A stretch of DNA of 64,000 nt from Sphingorhabdus pulchriflava (GCF_003367235.1 NZ_QRGP01000001.1:1922001-1986000); one strand, 5' to 3'; counted from the first letter of the stretch, positions 26,498-35,335 are shown. Notes: generated by a model from the letters alone, not told the origin. A program made the numbers and translations.

Positions 26498-26982
26498 TGT
26501 TCGGACCGCACCCTTCTGGTAGGCCGATGACAGCGCGCGAAATCAAACTCGCGCGCTCCGTGTTTCACGACGCCATCGACTATGAGAAAGTGCGCATCCA
26601 CAAACGCAAATGGTGGTGGTTCCAGCCGCGCAAGATCACCATGGCGCCCGACGGGCATTTATGGTTCCACCCCGATAGCGATCTGTTCTGCGACGATTTC
26701 TGCGACCGCGATCTTGGCCTGCAGGGGCTCTTCATTCACGAACTGGTCCATGTCTGGCAGCACCAGCAGGGCATTTTCTTGCCGCTGAAGCGCCACCCGT
26801 TCAGCAACTACAACTATGCCCTGAAGCCCGGCTGGATGCTGGAGCGCTATGGCATCGAGCAGCAGGCCGAAATCGTCCGCCATTATTTCCTGCTCAAGAA
26901 CAAGGCGAAGGTGCCGGGTGCACCACCGCTGGAGCAATATGAGGGCGTGCTGCCCTTTGCCAACCAGGCGACCGCGAAATGA
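26497..26982 (+). CDS. HExxH-containing protein of the 'vgr-related' type
   Basis: A 161-residue soluble protein with H-E-L-V-H-V-W-Q-H near residue 82, a zincin-like H-E-x-x-H signature, then Y-G-I-E-Q-Q-A-E-I-V. Sphingomonad relatives are often labelled vgr-related proteins. No signal peptide or membrane helix. Its ATG overlaps the copper-chaperone stop by one base and its stop overlaps the next start by four, so the three are translated as a unit. Whether it is an active protease is unknown. Confidence 0.75.
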   Translation: MFGPHPSGRPMTAREIKLARSVFHDAIDYEKVRIHKRKWWWFQPRKITMAPDGHLWFHPDSDLFCDDFCDRDLGLQGLFIHELVHVWQHQQGIFLPLKRHPFSNYNYALKPGWMLERYGIEQQAEIVRHYFLLKNKAKVPGAPPLEQYEGVLPFANQATAK

Positions 26983-27557
26983 TGTCGCAGTTCGAATTCA
27001 TTTTTTCGCTCTACAGCCTGCTCCTGGGCCTCTCGCTGGTCGAACTTCTGTCGGGGCTAGGCAAGACGGTGAAGGCGCGGCTGCATGTTGATGAAGAGGC
27101 GAAGGCTGGATACCGCATAGGCTGGCTCACACCGCTGCTCGGCTTGTTCGTGATGCTCGATCTTCTGTCCTTCTGGGGGGCAGCCTGGGCTGTCCGAGAT
27201 ATCATCGCCGTATCGGGCGGCTGGATGATGGGGACGATGCTGTTTGCGAGCGCCTATTACCTCGCCGCCCATCTGGTTTTCCCGGAGAGCATTCCGAAAA
27301 ACGGCGATCTGGACCCGCATTATTTCCATGTCCGGCGGATTGTGTTCGGAATGCTATTCGCCTTGCTGGTCGTGCAACTGACCTTTTATCTTTCCCACCC
27401 GGATTTGACGACGCGGCTGGTCAATCCCACTGCTTTGATCCTTACAGCTGTTCTGGTCATCCTGATGACGGCGGCATTTTTCGTCAAATCGAAAGCCATG
27501 AACATCGCGGTCCTGATCGCGCTGATCATTCGCTATGCTGCGGTCTATCTGATCTGA
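26979..27557 (+). CDS. multi-pass membrane protein, function unknown
   Basis: A 192-residue protein with about five or six hydrophobic helices (starting M-M-S-Q-F-E-F-I-F-S-L-Y-S-L) and short polar loops. It begins inside the stop of the H-E-x-x-H gene (ATGA overlap). The copper chaperone, zincin-like and membrane proteins would make sense as a small envelope module, but the role is not known. No family recognised. Confidence 0.75.
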   Translation: MMSQFEFIFSLYSLLLGLSLVELLSGLGKTVKARLHVDEEAKAGYRIGWLTPLLGLFVMLDLLSFWGAAWAVRDIIAVSGGWMMGTMLFASAYYLAAHLVFPESIPKNGDLDPHYFHVRRIVFGMLFALLVVQLTFYLSHPDLTTRLVNPTALILTAVLVILMTAAFFVKSKAMNIAVLIALIIRYAAVYLI

Positions 27558-27649
27558 CATTCGACCGCGCAGCGGCTTGCACCAACAAGTTTCATTTGAT
27601 ACCAAATGCGCAGAGGTGGCCCAACCCGCACCTCGCCCAAGAGACTTCC

Positions 27650-28807
27650 ATGAAACTTGAAGATTTTGGCCTCAGCGCAGAGCGTGGCTACCTCTCAACC
27701 CATGAAATCGATGAAATTTCGTTGCCCGATAGCTTCGACGAAATGCTGGATGCAGCCGCCAGCCTGTCGGACCTGATTACCTCAGGCCGCGTGCGCCATT
27801 TCCTGAAGCAAGTAGGCCATCCCGATGTGGCGGACTTCCTAGCAACCGCCAGCAATGAACAGGTGCGCACCGCGATGGTGCATTACAGCTTTCTCGTGCA
27901 AGCCTATGTCTGGGGAGAGGCCGATGCGCCGACTACCCTGCCCGCGAACCTCGCCATCCCCATCTGCGCGATAGGCGACCATCTGGGCCTGCCGCCCTTG
28001 CTTCCCTATTCAGGCTATGTGCTCGACAACTGGTATCGTCTCGACAAGTCGGAAGGTATCAGCCTCGACAATATCGCGATGCACCAGAACTTCCTTGGCG
28101 GTCAGGACGAGAACTGGTTCGTCCTTGTCCATGTCGCGATTGAAGCCGAGGCAGGACGCGCACTGCAGCTGGCGACCGAACTGGTCGAGGCCTCGGCGCA
28201 GCACGACGCTACAAAGGTCGAGCAACTGCTGACCGCCATGAACAGCGTCTGGAATGCGATGAACGCGCATTTCGATCGCATGCCCGAACGTTGCGATCCC
28301 TATATCTATTACCAACGCGTCCGCCCTTACATCCATGGCTGGAAAAACAATCCGGCGCTGCCCGAAGGGCTAGTCTATGAAGGCGTCTCGAAGTTTGCCG
28401 GCAAACCACAGGCATTTCGTGGACAGACCGGATCGCAAAGCTCGATTGTTCCGGCAATGGACGGGCTGTTCCAGGTGGTGCACGAAAGCGATCCGCTTCG
28501 GGAGTTTCTCGATGAGCTCCACCAATACCGCCCGCCGCAGCACCGCGCCTTTATCGACGCGGTTCGTGAAGCCAGCACGCTGCGCGATTTTGCCAAGACG
28601 CAGGGCCAGTCGGTCAAGGATGCGTTCAACGCCTGTGTCGACCAGGTCGCGCGCTTCCGCACTCGGCACCTCGAATATGCGGCGAGCTATATCAACAAGC
28701 AGGCGTCGTCGGGCACAGGCAACGATACCGATGTCGGCACCGGCGGCACGCCGTTCATGAAATACCTCAAAAAGCACCGCGACGAAAACCGCGCGCAGAC
28801 GATCTAA
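27650..28807 (+). CDS. indoleamine 2,3-dioxygenase-family haem protein
   Basis: A 385-residue protein with IDO-family landmarks: E-R-G-Y-L near the N terminus, F-L-G-G-Q-D-E-N-W-F (148-157), F-R-G-Q-T-G-S-Q-S-S (257-266), proximal haem histidine H340 in R-F-R-T-R-H-L-E-Y, and G-T-G-G-T-P-F-M (363-370). Known members open the indole ring of tryptophan to N-formylkynurenine; bacterial relatives include PrnB, which does different chemistry. No kynureninase or formamidase lies nearby. AAGAGA precedes the ATG. Its stop overlaps the convergent MATE gene by four bases. Confidence 0.83.
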   Translation: MKLEDFGLSAERGYLSTHEIDEISLPDSFDEMLDAAASLSDLITSGRVRHFLKQVGHPDVADFLATASNEQVRTAMVHYSFLVQAYVWGEADAPTTLPANLAIPICAIGDHLGLPPLLPYSGYVLDNWYRLDKSEGISLDNIAMHQNFLGGQDENWFVLVHVAIEAEAGRALQLATELVEASAQHDATKVEQLLTAMNSVWNAMNAHFDRMPERCDPYIYYQRVRPYIHGWKNNPALPEGLVYEGVSKFAGKPQAFRGQTGSQSSIVPAMDGLFQVVHESDPLREFLDELHQYRPPQHRAFIDAVREASTLRDFAKTQGQSVKDAFNACVDQVARFRTRHLEYAASYINKQASSGTGNDTDVGTGGTPFMKYLKKHRDENRAQTI

Positions 28808-30198
28808 TTTGTCGGAACAAGTCTCAACCGGTGGCGCATCAGCCACCGGCTGAGGACCAATGCGGCGACAATGCCAAGGCCGAGGGCAAGGCCGATCCAG
28901 ATGCCCACGCCGTCATAGCCACGGTAAAAGGCCAGCCAGCAGCCAAAACCAATGCCGACGGCCCAATAGCCGAATGCCGCGAAGAGCATGGGCCAGGTCG
29001 TATCCTGAAGCCCGCGCAACATGCCGGTGCCGACCACTTGCGCCCCATCGACGATCTGGAAAATGGCTGCGATTATCAGGAAGGAGACGGCTAGCCGCAG
29101 CACCTCTGCATTACCCTGCAATTCGGGATCGAGGAAGAAACCGGCCAGCGTTCCAGGGATCGCCCAGATCAGTATCGCCATGGCCGTCATGAAGCCGACG
29201 CCCAGAGCATAGGCCGTCCAGCCCGATAGACGGATTGCCTCAGCATCACGCCTACCATAGCCAAGCCCGACACGCACCGTCGCCGCCTGTGCGAGGCCCA
29301 TAGGCACCATGAAGGTCATCGACGCGATCTGGATGGCAACCGCATGGGCGGCGGCGGCCTCAATGCTGATATAGCCCATCAGGAAGATCGCGGCGGCAAA
29401 AACCATCGCTTCAAACCCCATATGCAGCCCGATGGGCAAACCCAGTTTCCAGATCGTGGCGAAACGCTGCCAATCGGCACGCCACCAGCGGCCAAAGAGG
29501 TGATAGCGGCGGAATTTCGGGTGCCGCATTGCAATGACAGCCAGAAACAGGAACTGGAACAGTCCCGTCAACGTACTGCCGATCCCTGCCCCGACCAGCT
29601 CCAGCCTTGGCAATCCGAAATGGCCGAAGATCAGGCCATAATTGAGCACAGCGTTGACCACCACTGCGGCAGAGCCCGCTACCATCGTCCATTTGGGTAG
29701 CTCCAGCGCAGCCATGAAGCTGCGCAGCGCGACAACGCCCAGCTGCGGCCACAAGAGCCACATGATCGCGCGCATGAACTGGCCTGTGTCGTCGGCAAGT
29801 TTTTGCGGTTGCCCCGCCCATTCCAGGAAATCACCGGTGAACCACAAGAGCACCCAGATCGGGATGCAGACCACCGTCGCCGACCACATCGACTGGCGGA
29901 ATGTCCGGCGGATATCGCGCACCGAATAGGATTTGCGGCCAAGCTCCGCCGCCATCAATGGCGATCCGGCAACCACAATGCCGATCCCGACCAGCATCAT
30001 CGCGAACAAAATGCCCGTCCCCAACGCGGAAGCAGCCAGCGCATCCGGCCCCAGCCGCGCAAGCAGAAATACGTCGGTCGAATTGATCAGGACCATCGTG
30101 ACGTTGGTGAGGATCAGCGGCCAGGCGAGCGCTAGCGTCGCGCGAAGCTCATCGCGCCAGGGGGACTGGCGGTCCAATGCAGTTGCCGCTGTAGCCAT
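28804..30198 (-). CDS. MATE family multidrug efflux protein
   Basis: A 464-residue inner-membrane exporter with twelve predicted helices in two six-helix halves, typical of MATE (NorM/DinF-like) antiporters that expel cationic compounds using H+ or Na+. The first helix pair, L-A-L-A-W-P-L-I-L-T-N, and S-T-D-V-F-L-L-A-R-L-G match the family. Substrate unknown. The promoter lies in the region carrying an 11-bp inverted repeat shared with the divergent CDP-alcohol gene. Confidence 0.88.
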   Translation of the reverse strand: MATAATALDRQSPWRDELRATLALAWPLILTNVTMVLINSTDVFLLARLGPDALAASALGTGILFAMMLVGIGIVVAGSPLMAAELGRKSYSVRDIRRTFRQSMWSATVVCIPIWVLLWFTGDFLEWAGQPQKLADDTGQFMRAIMWLLWPQLGVVALRSFMAALELPKWTMVAGSAAVVVNAVLNYGLIFGHFGLPRLELVGAGIGSTLTGLFQFLFLAVIAMRHPKFRRYHLFGRWWRADWQRFATIWKLGLPIGLHMGFEAMVFAAAIFLMGYISIEAAAAHAVAIQIASMTFMVPMGLAQAATVRVGLGYGRRDAEAIRLSGWTAYALGVGFMTAMAILIWAIPGTLAGFFLDPELQGNAEVLRLAVSFLIIAAIFQIVDGAQVVGTGMLRGLQDTTWPMLFAAFGYWAVGIGFGCWLAFYRGYDGVGIWIGLALGLGIVAALVLSRWLMRHRLRLVPTN

Positions 30199-30263
30199 GG
30201 CGTTCGATTAGCCCAGCTTTTACGGTGCGGCTAGTGCTGGAAATGCTTCCCGCTTTCCGGCTT

Positions 30264-30293
30264 GCGCTTTTGTGCGCGCTGTCACAAAAGCGC
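30264..30293. promoter_or_regulatory. perfect 11-bp inverted repeat between divergent promoters
   Basis: GCGCTTTTGTG and CACAAAAGCGC flank an eight-base spacer in the 125-base gap between the MATE gene and the CDP-alcohol phosphatidyltransferase gene. It may be a repressor site or a leader hairpin; no T-run marks it as a terminator. Confidence 0.5.
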
Positions 30294-30323
30294 AACATTG
30301 GGGGACGGTAAAAAGGACAATAA

Positions 30324-30992
30324 GTGACTGCCCCGAAACGCATTCAGGAAAATCTGACCGCCGCTGTCGAGCGCCGCTTGCTCAATTGGATTTGCGCGCG
30401 GCTACCGCTTTGGTGGACGCCCGACCGTTTGACCGCACTCGGCTTCTTTGGCGCTGTCCTGATTTCGGCCGGCTATATTGCAAGCAATTGGGGGCGTGAC
30501 TGGCTGTGGCTTTCGGTTTTCGGCTATTGCCTCAACTGGTTCGGTGATTCGCTCGACGGCAGCGTCGCCCGCTTCCGCAAGATCGAACGGCCCAATTACG
30601 GCTATTTCATCGACCACAGCCTTGATGCACTCGCCAACACGATCTTCATTCTGGGCATGGGGCTGAGCCCCTATATGCGGATGGACACCGCTTTGTTCGG
30701 CTTGGCCGGTTATTTGCTGCTGTCGATCCACACCTTCATTTCGGCAAAGGTCAGCGGCGTGATGAACCTTACCTATTTGGGTGGCGGGCCAACCGAGGTG
30801 CGGATGATGCTGATTGTCCTGACGATCTGCATGTTTGTTTTCGGACCAGAGGCGAACATTCACTGGCCTGTAGCAGGGCAGATGTTCTCCCCCTTTGACA
30901 TTTTTGCGGTGGTGCTGGGCATAGTCTTATCGGGCGTGTTCGTGTTCCACACGACGCGGTCAGGCATAGATTTGTTCCGAAAGGGCGGTTGA
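30324..30992 (+). CDS. CDP-alcohol phosphatidyltransferase family protein
   Basis: A 222-residue integral membrane enzyme. The catalytic metal motif D-G-x2-A-R-x9-G-x3-D-x3-D is present near residue 74 (D-G-S-V-A-R ... G-Y-F-I-D-H-S-L-D). Family members join a CDP-linked lipid to an alcohol (serine, glycerol phosphate, inositol) to make phospholipids. Which one is not clear; it is not an obvious PgsA or PssA. The GTG start follows AAGGA. Converges on the next gene with a six-base gap. Confidence 0.85.
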   Translation: MTAPKRIQENLTAAVERRLLNWICARLPLWWTPDRLTALGFFGAVLISAGYIASNWGRDWLWLSVFGYCLNWFGDSLDGSVARFRKIERPNYGYFIDHSLDALANTIFILGMGLSPYMRMDTALFGLAGYLLLSIHTFISAKVSGVMNLTYLGGGPTEVRMMLIVLTICMFVFGPEANIHWPVAGQMFSPFDIFAVVLGIVLSGVFVFHTTRSGIDLFRKGG

Positions 30993-30998
30993 ACCGGC

Positions 30999-31697
30999 TT
31001 AATAACCGCACCAGCTCGGCGCGCTCTCATCCCCGTCGCATTGATTTCGATCCATTCCGTCGAGATAATATTTCTGTCGCCCGGTGCGCGTCCAGATGAC
31101 TTTCGATTTGGTCACGGGAGTGCCGGCTTCGGGTTCAAAAATTTCGATGCCGGTCGTCACCTTCTTCCGGTTAGTGAGATAGTTGATACTGATTTCCTCA
31201 CCCGTTCCGCCATTGCGCGCATAGGATCGGCGGTCAAAACCGATCAGTCGATAGCGGCCATTTTCCAGCCGGAATTTATAGCTGTCCTTGGACGTGCTCC
31301 AGCTGCCGCAGCTAAGCCAGTAATTGAGATTTAACGTCAGCACATTGTTGCGCAGATCCATGCCGCCCTCTTCGAGCGGATCAGCAAGACATGGTGTATC
31401 GCTATCCCCTTCGGGTGGCAGGAAATTGTCCGCTGAACCGGTCCGTTTATAACCAGCAGCAGTGCGCGACAGAAACAACAGCCGACGCGGATTGGTGTTG
31501 AGTTCATCCGGCCCGAGCCCGTCATTTTTCAGGCGCTTTGCCGGATCATCCTGCTCCACCATCAGAACAGCGGCATCGGCTTCGGCCACATCGCCGATCA
31601 GTTTCCAGCCAGACGGAACATGGACTTGCCAATCTTCCGCCGCATATGCTGCGGGCAACGCAACCAGGGATAAAGCCAAGAAGCCAAGCGATTTCAA
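30999..31697 (-). CDS. uncharacterised exported protein
   Basis: A 232-residue protein with a signal peptide (L-G-F-L-A-L-S-L-V-A-L-P, cut near A-Y-A-A-E). The mature part is strand-rich with charged loops and four or five cysteines late in the chain (C-L-A-D, S-C-G-S, N-Q-C-D, S-W-C-G-Y). The TTG start is supported by GGGAG seven bases upstream. No family recognised. Confidence 0.65.
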   Translation of the reverse strand: MKSLGFLALSLVALPAAYAAEDWQVHVPSGWKLIGDVAEADAAVLMVEQDDPAKRLKNDGLGPDELNTNPRRLLFLSRTAAGYKRTGSADNFLPPEGDSDTPCLADPLEEGGMDLRNNVLTLNLNYWLSCGSWSTSKDSYKFRLENGRYRLIGFDRRSYARNGGTGEEISINYLTNRKKVTTGIEIFEPEAGTPVTKSKVIWTRTGRQKYYLDGMDRNQCDGDESAPSWCGY

Positions 31698-31716
31698 AAC
31701 ACTACTCCCGCATCAC

Positions 31717-31750
31717 ACGCGCAAACCTTGAACCGGTCTTGCGCGTTTTT
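31717..31750 (+). terminator. hairpin with T-run between the exported-protein gene and grpE
   Basis: ACGCGCAA pairs perfectly with TTGCGCGT around a 14-base loop and is followed by TTTTTC reading on the plus strand. No plus-strand gene precedes it within the gap, so its role is unclear; on the minus strand it could only be a weak terminator for grpE. Confidence 0.4.
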
Positions 31751-31782
31751 CAAGCGGGAGCGGCGCCTAGCACATCACATGC

Positions 31783-32337
31783 CTAGTCCGGCTTTTTGGC
31801 AACACCGACCATAGCCGGTCGCAACAGCCGGTCCTTGATCATATAACCCGCCTGCATTTCGGCAACGACCGTGCCCGGCTCGGCATCCGCAGTCGGGATT
31901 TCGACCATCGCCTGATGCTGGTTCGGATCGAGCGGCAGGCCCATAGCGGCGATGCGGCTGATGCCATGTTTGGCAAAAATACTTTCAAGCTCGCGGCCGG
32001 TCGCTTCAAGTCCGGTGACAAGCGGCTTCATCTTCTCATCCTCGCGCAGTTCGGCCGGGATGGCCTCTAGCGCGCGGGTGAGATTGTCCGATACCGAGAG
32101 GATATCGCGCGCAAAGCCAGTGGCTGCATAAGCACGCGCATCGGCGGCTTCCTTTTCCATGCGGCGGCGCACATTTTGCACTTCGGCCTGTGCGTAGAGA
32201 ATGTCCTGACGCGCGGTTTCCAGCTCGTTCGCCAGCCTGTTGAGTTCTTCAGCAGCGCTGTCTTCGGCCTTCAGATGCTCGGGCACGCCTTCCAGCTCCT
32301 GTTCAGCCGCTGCGTCGATTTTATCCTTGTCGTTCAT
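31783..32337 (-). CDS. grpE: nucleotide exchange factor GrpE
   Basis: GrpE releases ADP from DnaK. The 184-residue product has an acidic N terminus, the long dimerising helix (about 30-85), and the C-terminal wing with the signature F-A-K-H-G-I-S-R-I and G-T-V-V-A-E-M-Q-A-G-Y. A heat-shock-type promoter with the same form as that of dnaK lies just upstream, between it and hrcA. Confident. Confidence 0.95.
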   Translation of the reverse strand: MNDKDKIDAAAEQELEGVPEHLKAEDSAAEELNRLANELETARQDILYAQAEVQNVRRRMEKEAADARAYAATGFARDILSVSDNLTRALEAIPAELREDEKMKPLVTGLEATGRELESIFAKHGISRIAAMGLPLDPNQHQAMVEIPTADAEPGTVVAEMQAGYMIKDRLLRPAMVGVAKKPD

Positions 32338-32367
32338 AACTGCCCCGAATGTCTGTGTTGAAGGCGC

Positions 32368-32395
32368 ATATAGGCGCTCGCTTCATTTCATCAAG
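32368..32395 (-). promoter_or_regulatory. candidate RpoH (heat-shock) promoter of grpE
   Basis: On the minus strand, CTTG at 32395-32392 and CTATAT at 32373-32368 are 18 bases apart, the same element found before dnaK. It lies in the 65-base gap after hrcA, giving grpE its own heat-inducible start about 30 bases before the ATG. Confidence 0.65.
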
Positions 32396-32402
32396 CGGGG
32401 TG

Positions 32403-33446
32403 TCACTTCATTAGACGGCTCAGCGCCTGCGCGGTGAAGTCCACCATTGGCACGATGCGGGCATAGTTGAGCCTTGTAGGGCCAATTACACCAACGACGC
32501 CGACGATCTGCCCACCAGCGTCGCGATAGGGGGCCGCGATCACCGAGGATCCCGACAGCGAGAACAAATTATTTTCCGAACCAATGAAAATCCGCGTTGC
32601 CTGGGCTTCGCGCGCGCTGTCAATCAGGCGGGCGATTTCCTCCTTGTTTTCAAGCTCATCGAGCAATTGGCGAACCCGGTCGAGATCGGCAGCAGCGGTT
32701 TCATCAAGCAGGTTCGATTGCCCGCGCACGATCAGCACCGGCCGTTCATTGGCATCAAGCGACCACATGGCAAGGCCATTGCGCACCAGATCCGCACTTG
32801 CCTGATCGAGTGCGGCTTTCTGCCCGCGTATCTCGGCATCAAGCCTCAGCAGCGCCTCCGAAAGCGTCAGTCCCGAAAGCCTCGCACTGATATAATTACC
32901 GGCCTCCACGAGGGCGCTATCGCTGACGGCCGATGAGATTTCGACCAGCCGGTTTTCAACCGACCCGTCCGCGCCCACCATGATCGCCAGCGCCTGCCCC
33001 GCCGACAATCGGGCAAAACTGAATTGCTTGAGCACTGCCTCACGCTTGGGAACCATTACCACGCCTGCACAGGCGGACAGGCCGGACAAAGCGGCGGTCG
33101 CTGCAGCCAGCGCATTTTCAATCGGCCCGCTCCCCGCAATCTGCGATTCAATCGCGCGCCGTTCCTCGGCGGTAGGCGCCGCTGCCTGCATCATGCCATC
33201 AACGAACAGTCGCAATCCGCTTTCGGTCGGAAGCCGTCCAGCGCTGGTATGCGGCGAAGCGAGCAGCCCCGCCTCCTCCAGATCCTGCATCACATTGCGG
33301 ATCGAGGCGGGCGACAGATTTAGTCCGCCAATTTTGGAAAGCGTCCGCGAACCCACCGGCGCGCCGGACTCGAGATAGCTCTCAACGACGACTTTGAAGA
33401 TCGTACGCGTGCGATCATTGAGTTCAGAGATGGGGGGCGTTGCCAT
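32403..33446 (-). CDS. hrcA: heat-inducible transcription repressor HrcA
   Basis: HrcA represses chaperone operons by binding CIRCE elements and is stabilised by GroEL. The 347-residue product has the winged-helix N terminus (L-N-D-R-T-R-T-I-F-K), the E-S-G-A-P-V-G-S-R-T-L motif and the GAF-like core. No CIRCE site is visible before hrcA, grpE or dnaK here, so its targets probably lie elsewhere, such as groESL. The ATG lacks a ribosome site and lies very close to the predicted transcription start, so it may be leaderless. Confidence 0.95.
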   Translation of the reverse strand: MATPPISELNDRTRTIFKVVVESYLESGAPVGSRTLSKIGGLNLSPASIRNVMQDLEEAGLLASPHTSAGRLPTESGLRLFVDGMMQAAAPTAEERRAIESQIAGSGPIENALAAATAALSGLSACAGVVMVPKREAVLKQFSFARLSAGQALAIMVGADGSVENRLVEISSAVSDSALVEAGNYISARLSGLTLSEALLRLDAEIRGQKAALDQASADLVRNGLAMWSLDANERPVLIVRGQSNLLDETAAADLDRVRQLLDELENKEEIARLIDSAREAQATRIFIGSENNLFSLSGSSVIAAPYRDAGGQIVGVVGVIGPTRLNYARIVPMVDFTAQALSRLMK

Positions 33447-33454
33447 TGCACGGG

Positions 33455-33483
33455 AATGTGCGCAGCCCCCGCGTCGGTGTCAA
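33455..33483 (-). promoter_or_regulatory. candidate hrcA promoter
   Basis: TTGACA and CACATT are separated by 17 bases on the minus strand. The -10 box ends nine bases before the hrcA ATG, which would place the transcript start within a few bases of the start codon and imply a leaderless message. The -35 box overlaps the stop of the upstream gene. Confidence 0.4.
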
Positions 33484-34535
33484 TCGGACTTCAATAGATT
33501 TCGCACGATCAAAGGGTAAACGGGTGCCAGCATCGCCCAGATCGCCTCATTCTTGTCGGTGTAGCAACTTCGATCAAAGCGGTAGCCCTTTTGGTCTTTA
33601 TCCTCTGACCATTTCAGAATGCCAAAGGGCTGATCGGACATGCAGCGACGGTTCGGATTGTCCGGATCATTCTCCCAAGGCTCAATCATCGGTGCGACAC
33701 GTCCGGCGATGACTCCGTCCAATGAAGCCCGAACTTTAAGATAGCCCGCCCGACCGATATCGAACCGGCTTTCCCCAGCTGGGATAAAATATTGGTCGCG
33801 CAACGCCTTGTCCGCGTACCAACTGATATGATCCTCAGTTACAATTTTCCCCGTACCGTTCGGATTCAGCTCCAACAGCTTTCCACCCGCCCCCATGGGG
33901 CCAACTTCATTGTAGCGCAGCTTTTCGTTCCATTCGAACGGCTTACTGTCTTTGGGAACGGCAATTGCGATATCGCCGCCCTGTTCCGACAAGCGTCTAC
34001 CGAGTAGCTGCCAAGCCAGAGCGAACCGCGCCAACATTTCATCCACGGCTTTATCTTCGTTACGGCAGCCAAAATCGGCAAAAACCATGCCTTCCTTGGC
34101 ATCTTTGGTCCAACGCAATTGGGCAGCACCAAGGTCCATCGTGCGGGCCATACGGCATTCAAGCCACGGGCCATCCAGCGTTAACGGCATCGGTCCGCGT
34201 TCGACAATTTGCGACAGAGCGGAGCGCAGTTCGGCATAACCGTCCGCGCCAATATCAATAGGATGCTCGCCCTGCAGGAAGTAATAGTCATTTTCGGCAG
34301 CCGGAATCAGGTGCCCAATGGAAAAGGGGATAGCAACTTCACCCTTACCGTCAGGGCCGACCGTCCACTTGAACCGATTACCGAAACGTGTGCCGATGAT
34401 AGTGTAATGCAGCGTTTCACCACCCGTTTCGGTTTTTGCCAATTGAGCGGGGGCTGCTGGTGCCGCATCCGCCGCAGCCAGTGATGTCGCCATAACCATC
34501 GCTGCCAAATATGAAATCAAACCACCTAGGCGCAT
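33480..34535 (-). CDS. exported protein with a tandemly duplicated domain
   Basis: A 351-residue exported protein (signal peptide M-R-L-G-G-L-I-S-Y-L, cut near A-A-D-A). Two halves align by eye. Each has a lysine/tryptophan-rich strand (F-K-W-T / F-E-W-N), a segment ending N-D-Y-Y-F-L-Q / R-D-Q-Y-F-I-P, a D-I-G-x-x-G-Y-x-x-x-R strand, a proline-tryptophan motif and a cysteine, and a closing Trp-Leu helix. I do not recognise the family. The ATG at 34535 follows GGGAGAAAG. It separates hrcA from rph, which are neighbours in many relatives, so it may be a later insertion. Confidence 0.68.
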   Translation of the reverse strand: MRLGGLISYLAAMVMATSLAAADAAPAAPAQLAKTETGGETLHYTIIGTRFGNRFKWTVGPDGKGEVAIPFSIGHLIPAAENDYYFLQGEHPIDIGADGYAELRSALSQIVERGPMPLTLDGPWLECRMARTMDLGAAQLRWTKDAKEGMVFADFGCRNEDKAVDEMLARFALAWQLLGRRLSEQGGDIAIAVPKDSKPFEWNEKLRYNEVGPMGAGGKLLELNPNGTGKIVTEDHISWYADKALRDQYFIPAGESRFDIGRAGYLKVRASLDGVIAGRVAPMIEPWENDPDNPNRRCMSDQPFGILKWSEDKDQKGYRFDRSCYTDKNEAIWAMLAPVYPLIVRNLLKSD

Positions 34536-34618
34536 AACTTTCTCCCTCGGTCGCATTGCTCCCACAGCTATCTTCGGATAAGTGCCGCGCCATTAATACC
34601 ATCAAAGGAAACTAGTAC

Positions 34619-35332
34619 ATGCGCCCATCCGGACGCGCGCCAGACGAAATGCGCGCCATCTTCATCGAAACCGCTTTCACCAAACATGCCGAGGGCAGCG
34701 TGCTGATCGGTTTCGGCGATACGCAGGTTTTGTGCACGGCCAGCGTCGAAGACCGCCTGCCACCATGGTTGCGCGGCAAGGGCGAAGGCTGGGTGACCGC
34801 CGAATATTCGATGCTGCCCCGCGCGACCCACACCCGCGGCCAGCGCGAAGCTGCCAAGGGCAAGCAATCTGGACGGACGCAGGAAATCCAGCGGTTGATC
34901 GGGCGAAGCCTGCGCGCGGTGGTCGACATGAAAAAACTCGGCGAATTCCAGATCACGCTCGATTGCGACGTGCTGCAGGCCGACGGCGGCACGCGCACAG
35001 CGGCGATTTCCGGCGCATGGGTCGCGCTTCGCCTGGCCGTCAACAAGCTGATGGCTGAAGGCAAGATCAAGGAAGACCCGATCACCGGTCGTGTGGCCGC
35101 AGTTAGCTGCGGCATCTGCAACGGTACGCCTGTGCTCGATCTCGATTATGTCGAAGATTCAAGCGCCGATGCCGATGCCAATTTCGTGCTGATCGAAGGC
35201 GGCAAGATTGCCGAGGTGCAGGCAACTGCAGAAGGCGCGACCTATGACGAGGAAGCCCTGCTCCGCCTGCTTCGCCTCGCGCGCATGGGTTGTGACCGGA
35301 TTTTCGCAGCACAGGGTGAAGCGGTGAAATAG
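34619..35332 (+). CDS. rph: ribonuclease PH
   Basis: RNase PH trims the 3' ends of tRNA precursors by phosphorolysis. The 237-residue product starts [12 protein letters not shown] and carries the family's [13 protein letters not shown] and [14 protein letters not shown] segments. AAGGA precedes the ATG. It heads rph-rdgB-hemW, a conserved alphaproteobacterial set divergent from the hrcA side. Confident. Confidence 0.97.
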   Translation: MRPSGRAPDEMRAIFIETAFTKHAEGSVLIGFGDTQVLCTASVEDRLPPWLRGKGEGWVTAEYSMLPRATHTRGQREAAKGKQSGRTQEIQRLIGRSLRAVVDMKKLGEFQITLDCDVLQADGGTRTAAISGAWVALRLAVNKLMAEGKIKEDPITGRVAAVSCGICNGTPVLDLDYVEDSSADADANFVLIEGGKIAEVQATAEGATYDEEALLRLLRLARMGCDRIFAAQGEAVK

Positions 35333-35335
35333 AAG

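Noticed and set aside
32338-33500. CIRCE element near hrcA or grpE
   Set aside because: TTAGCACTC/GAGTGCTAA arms were not found on either strand.
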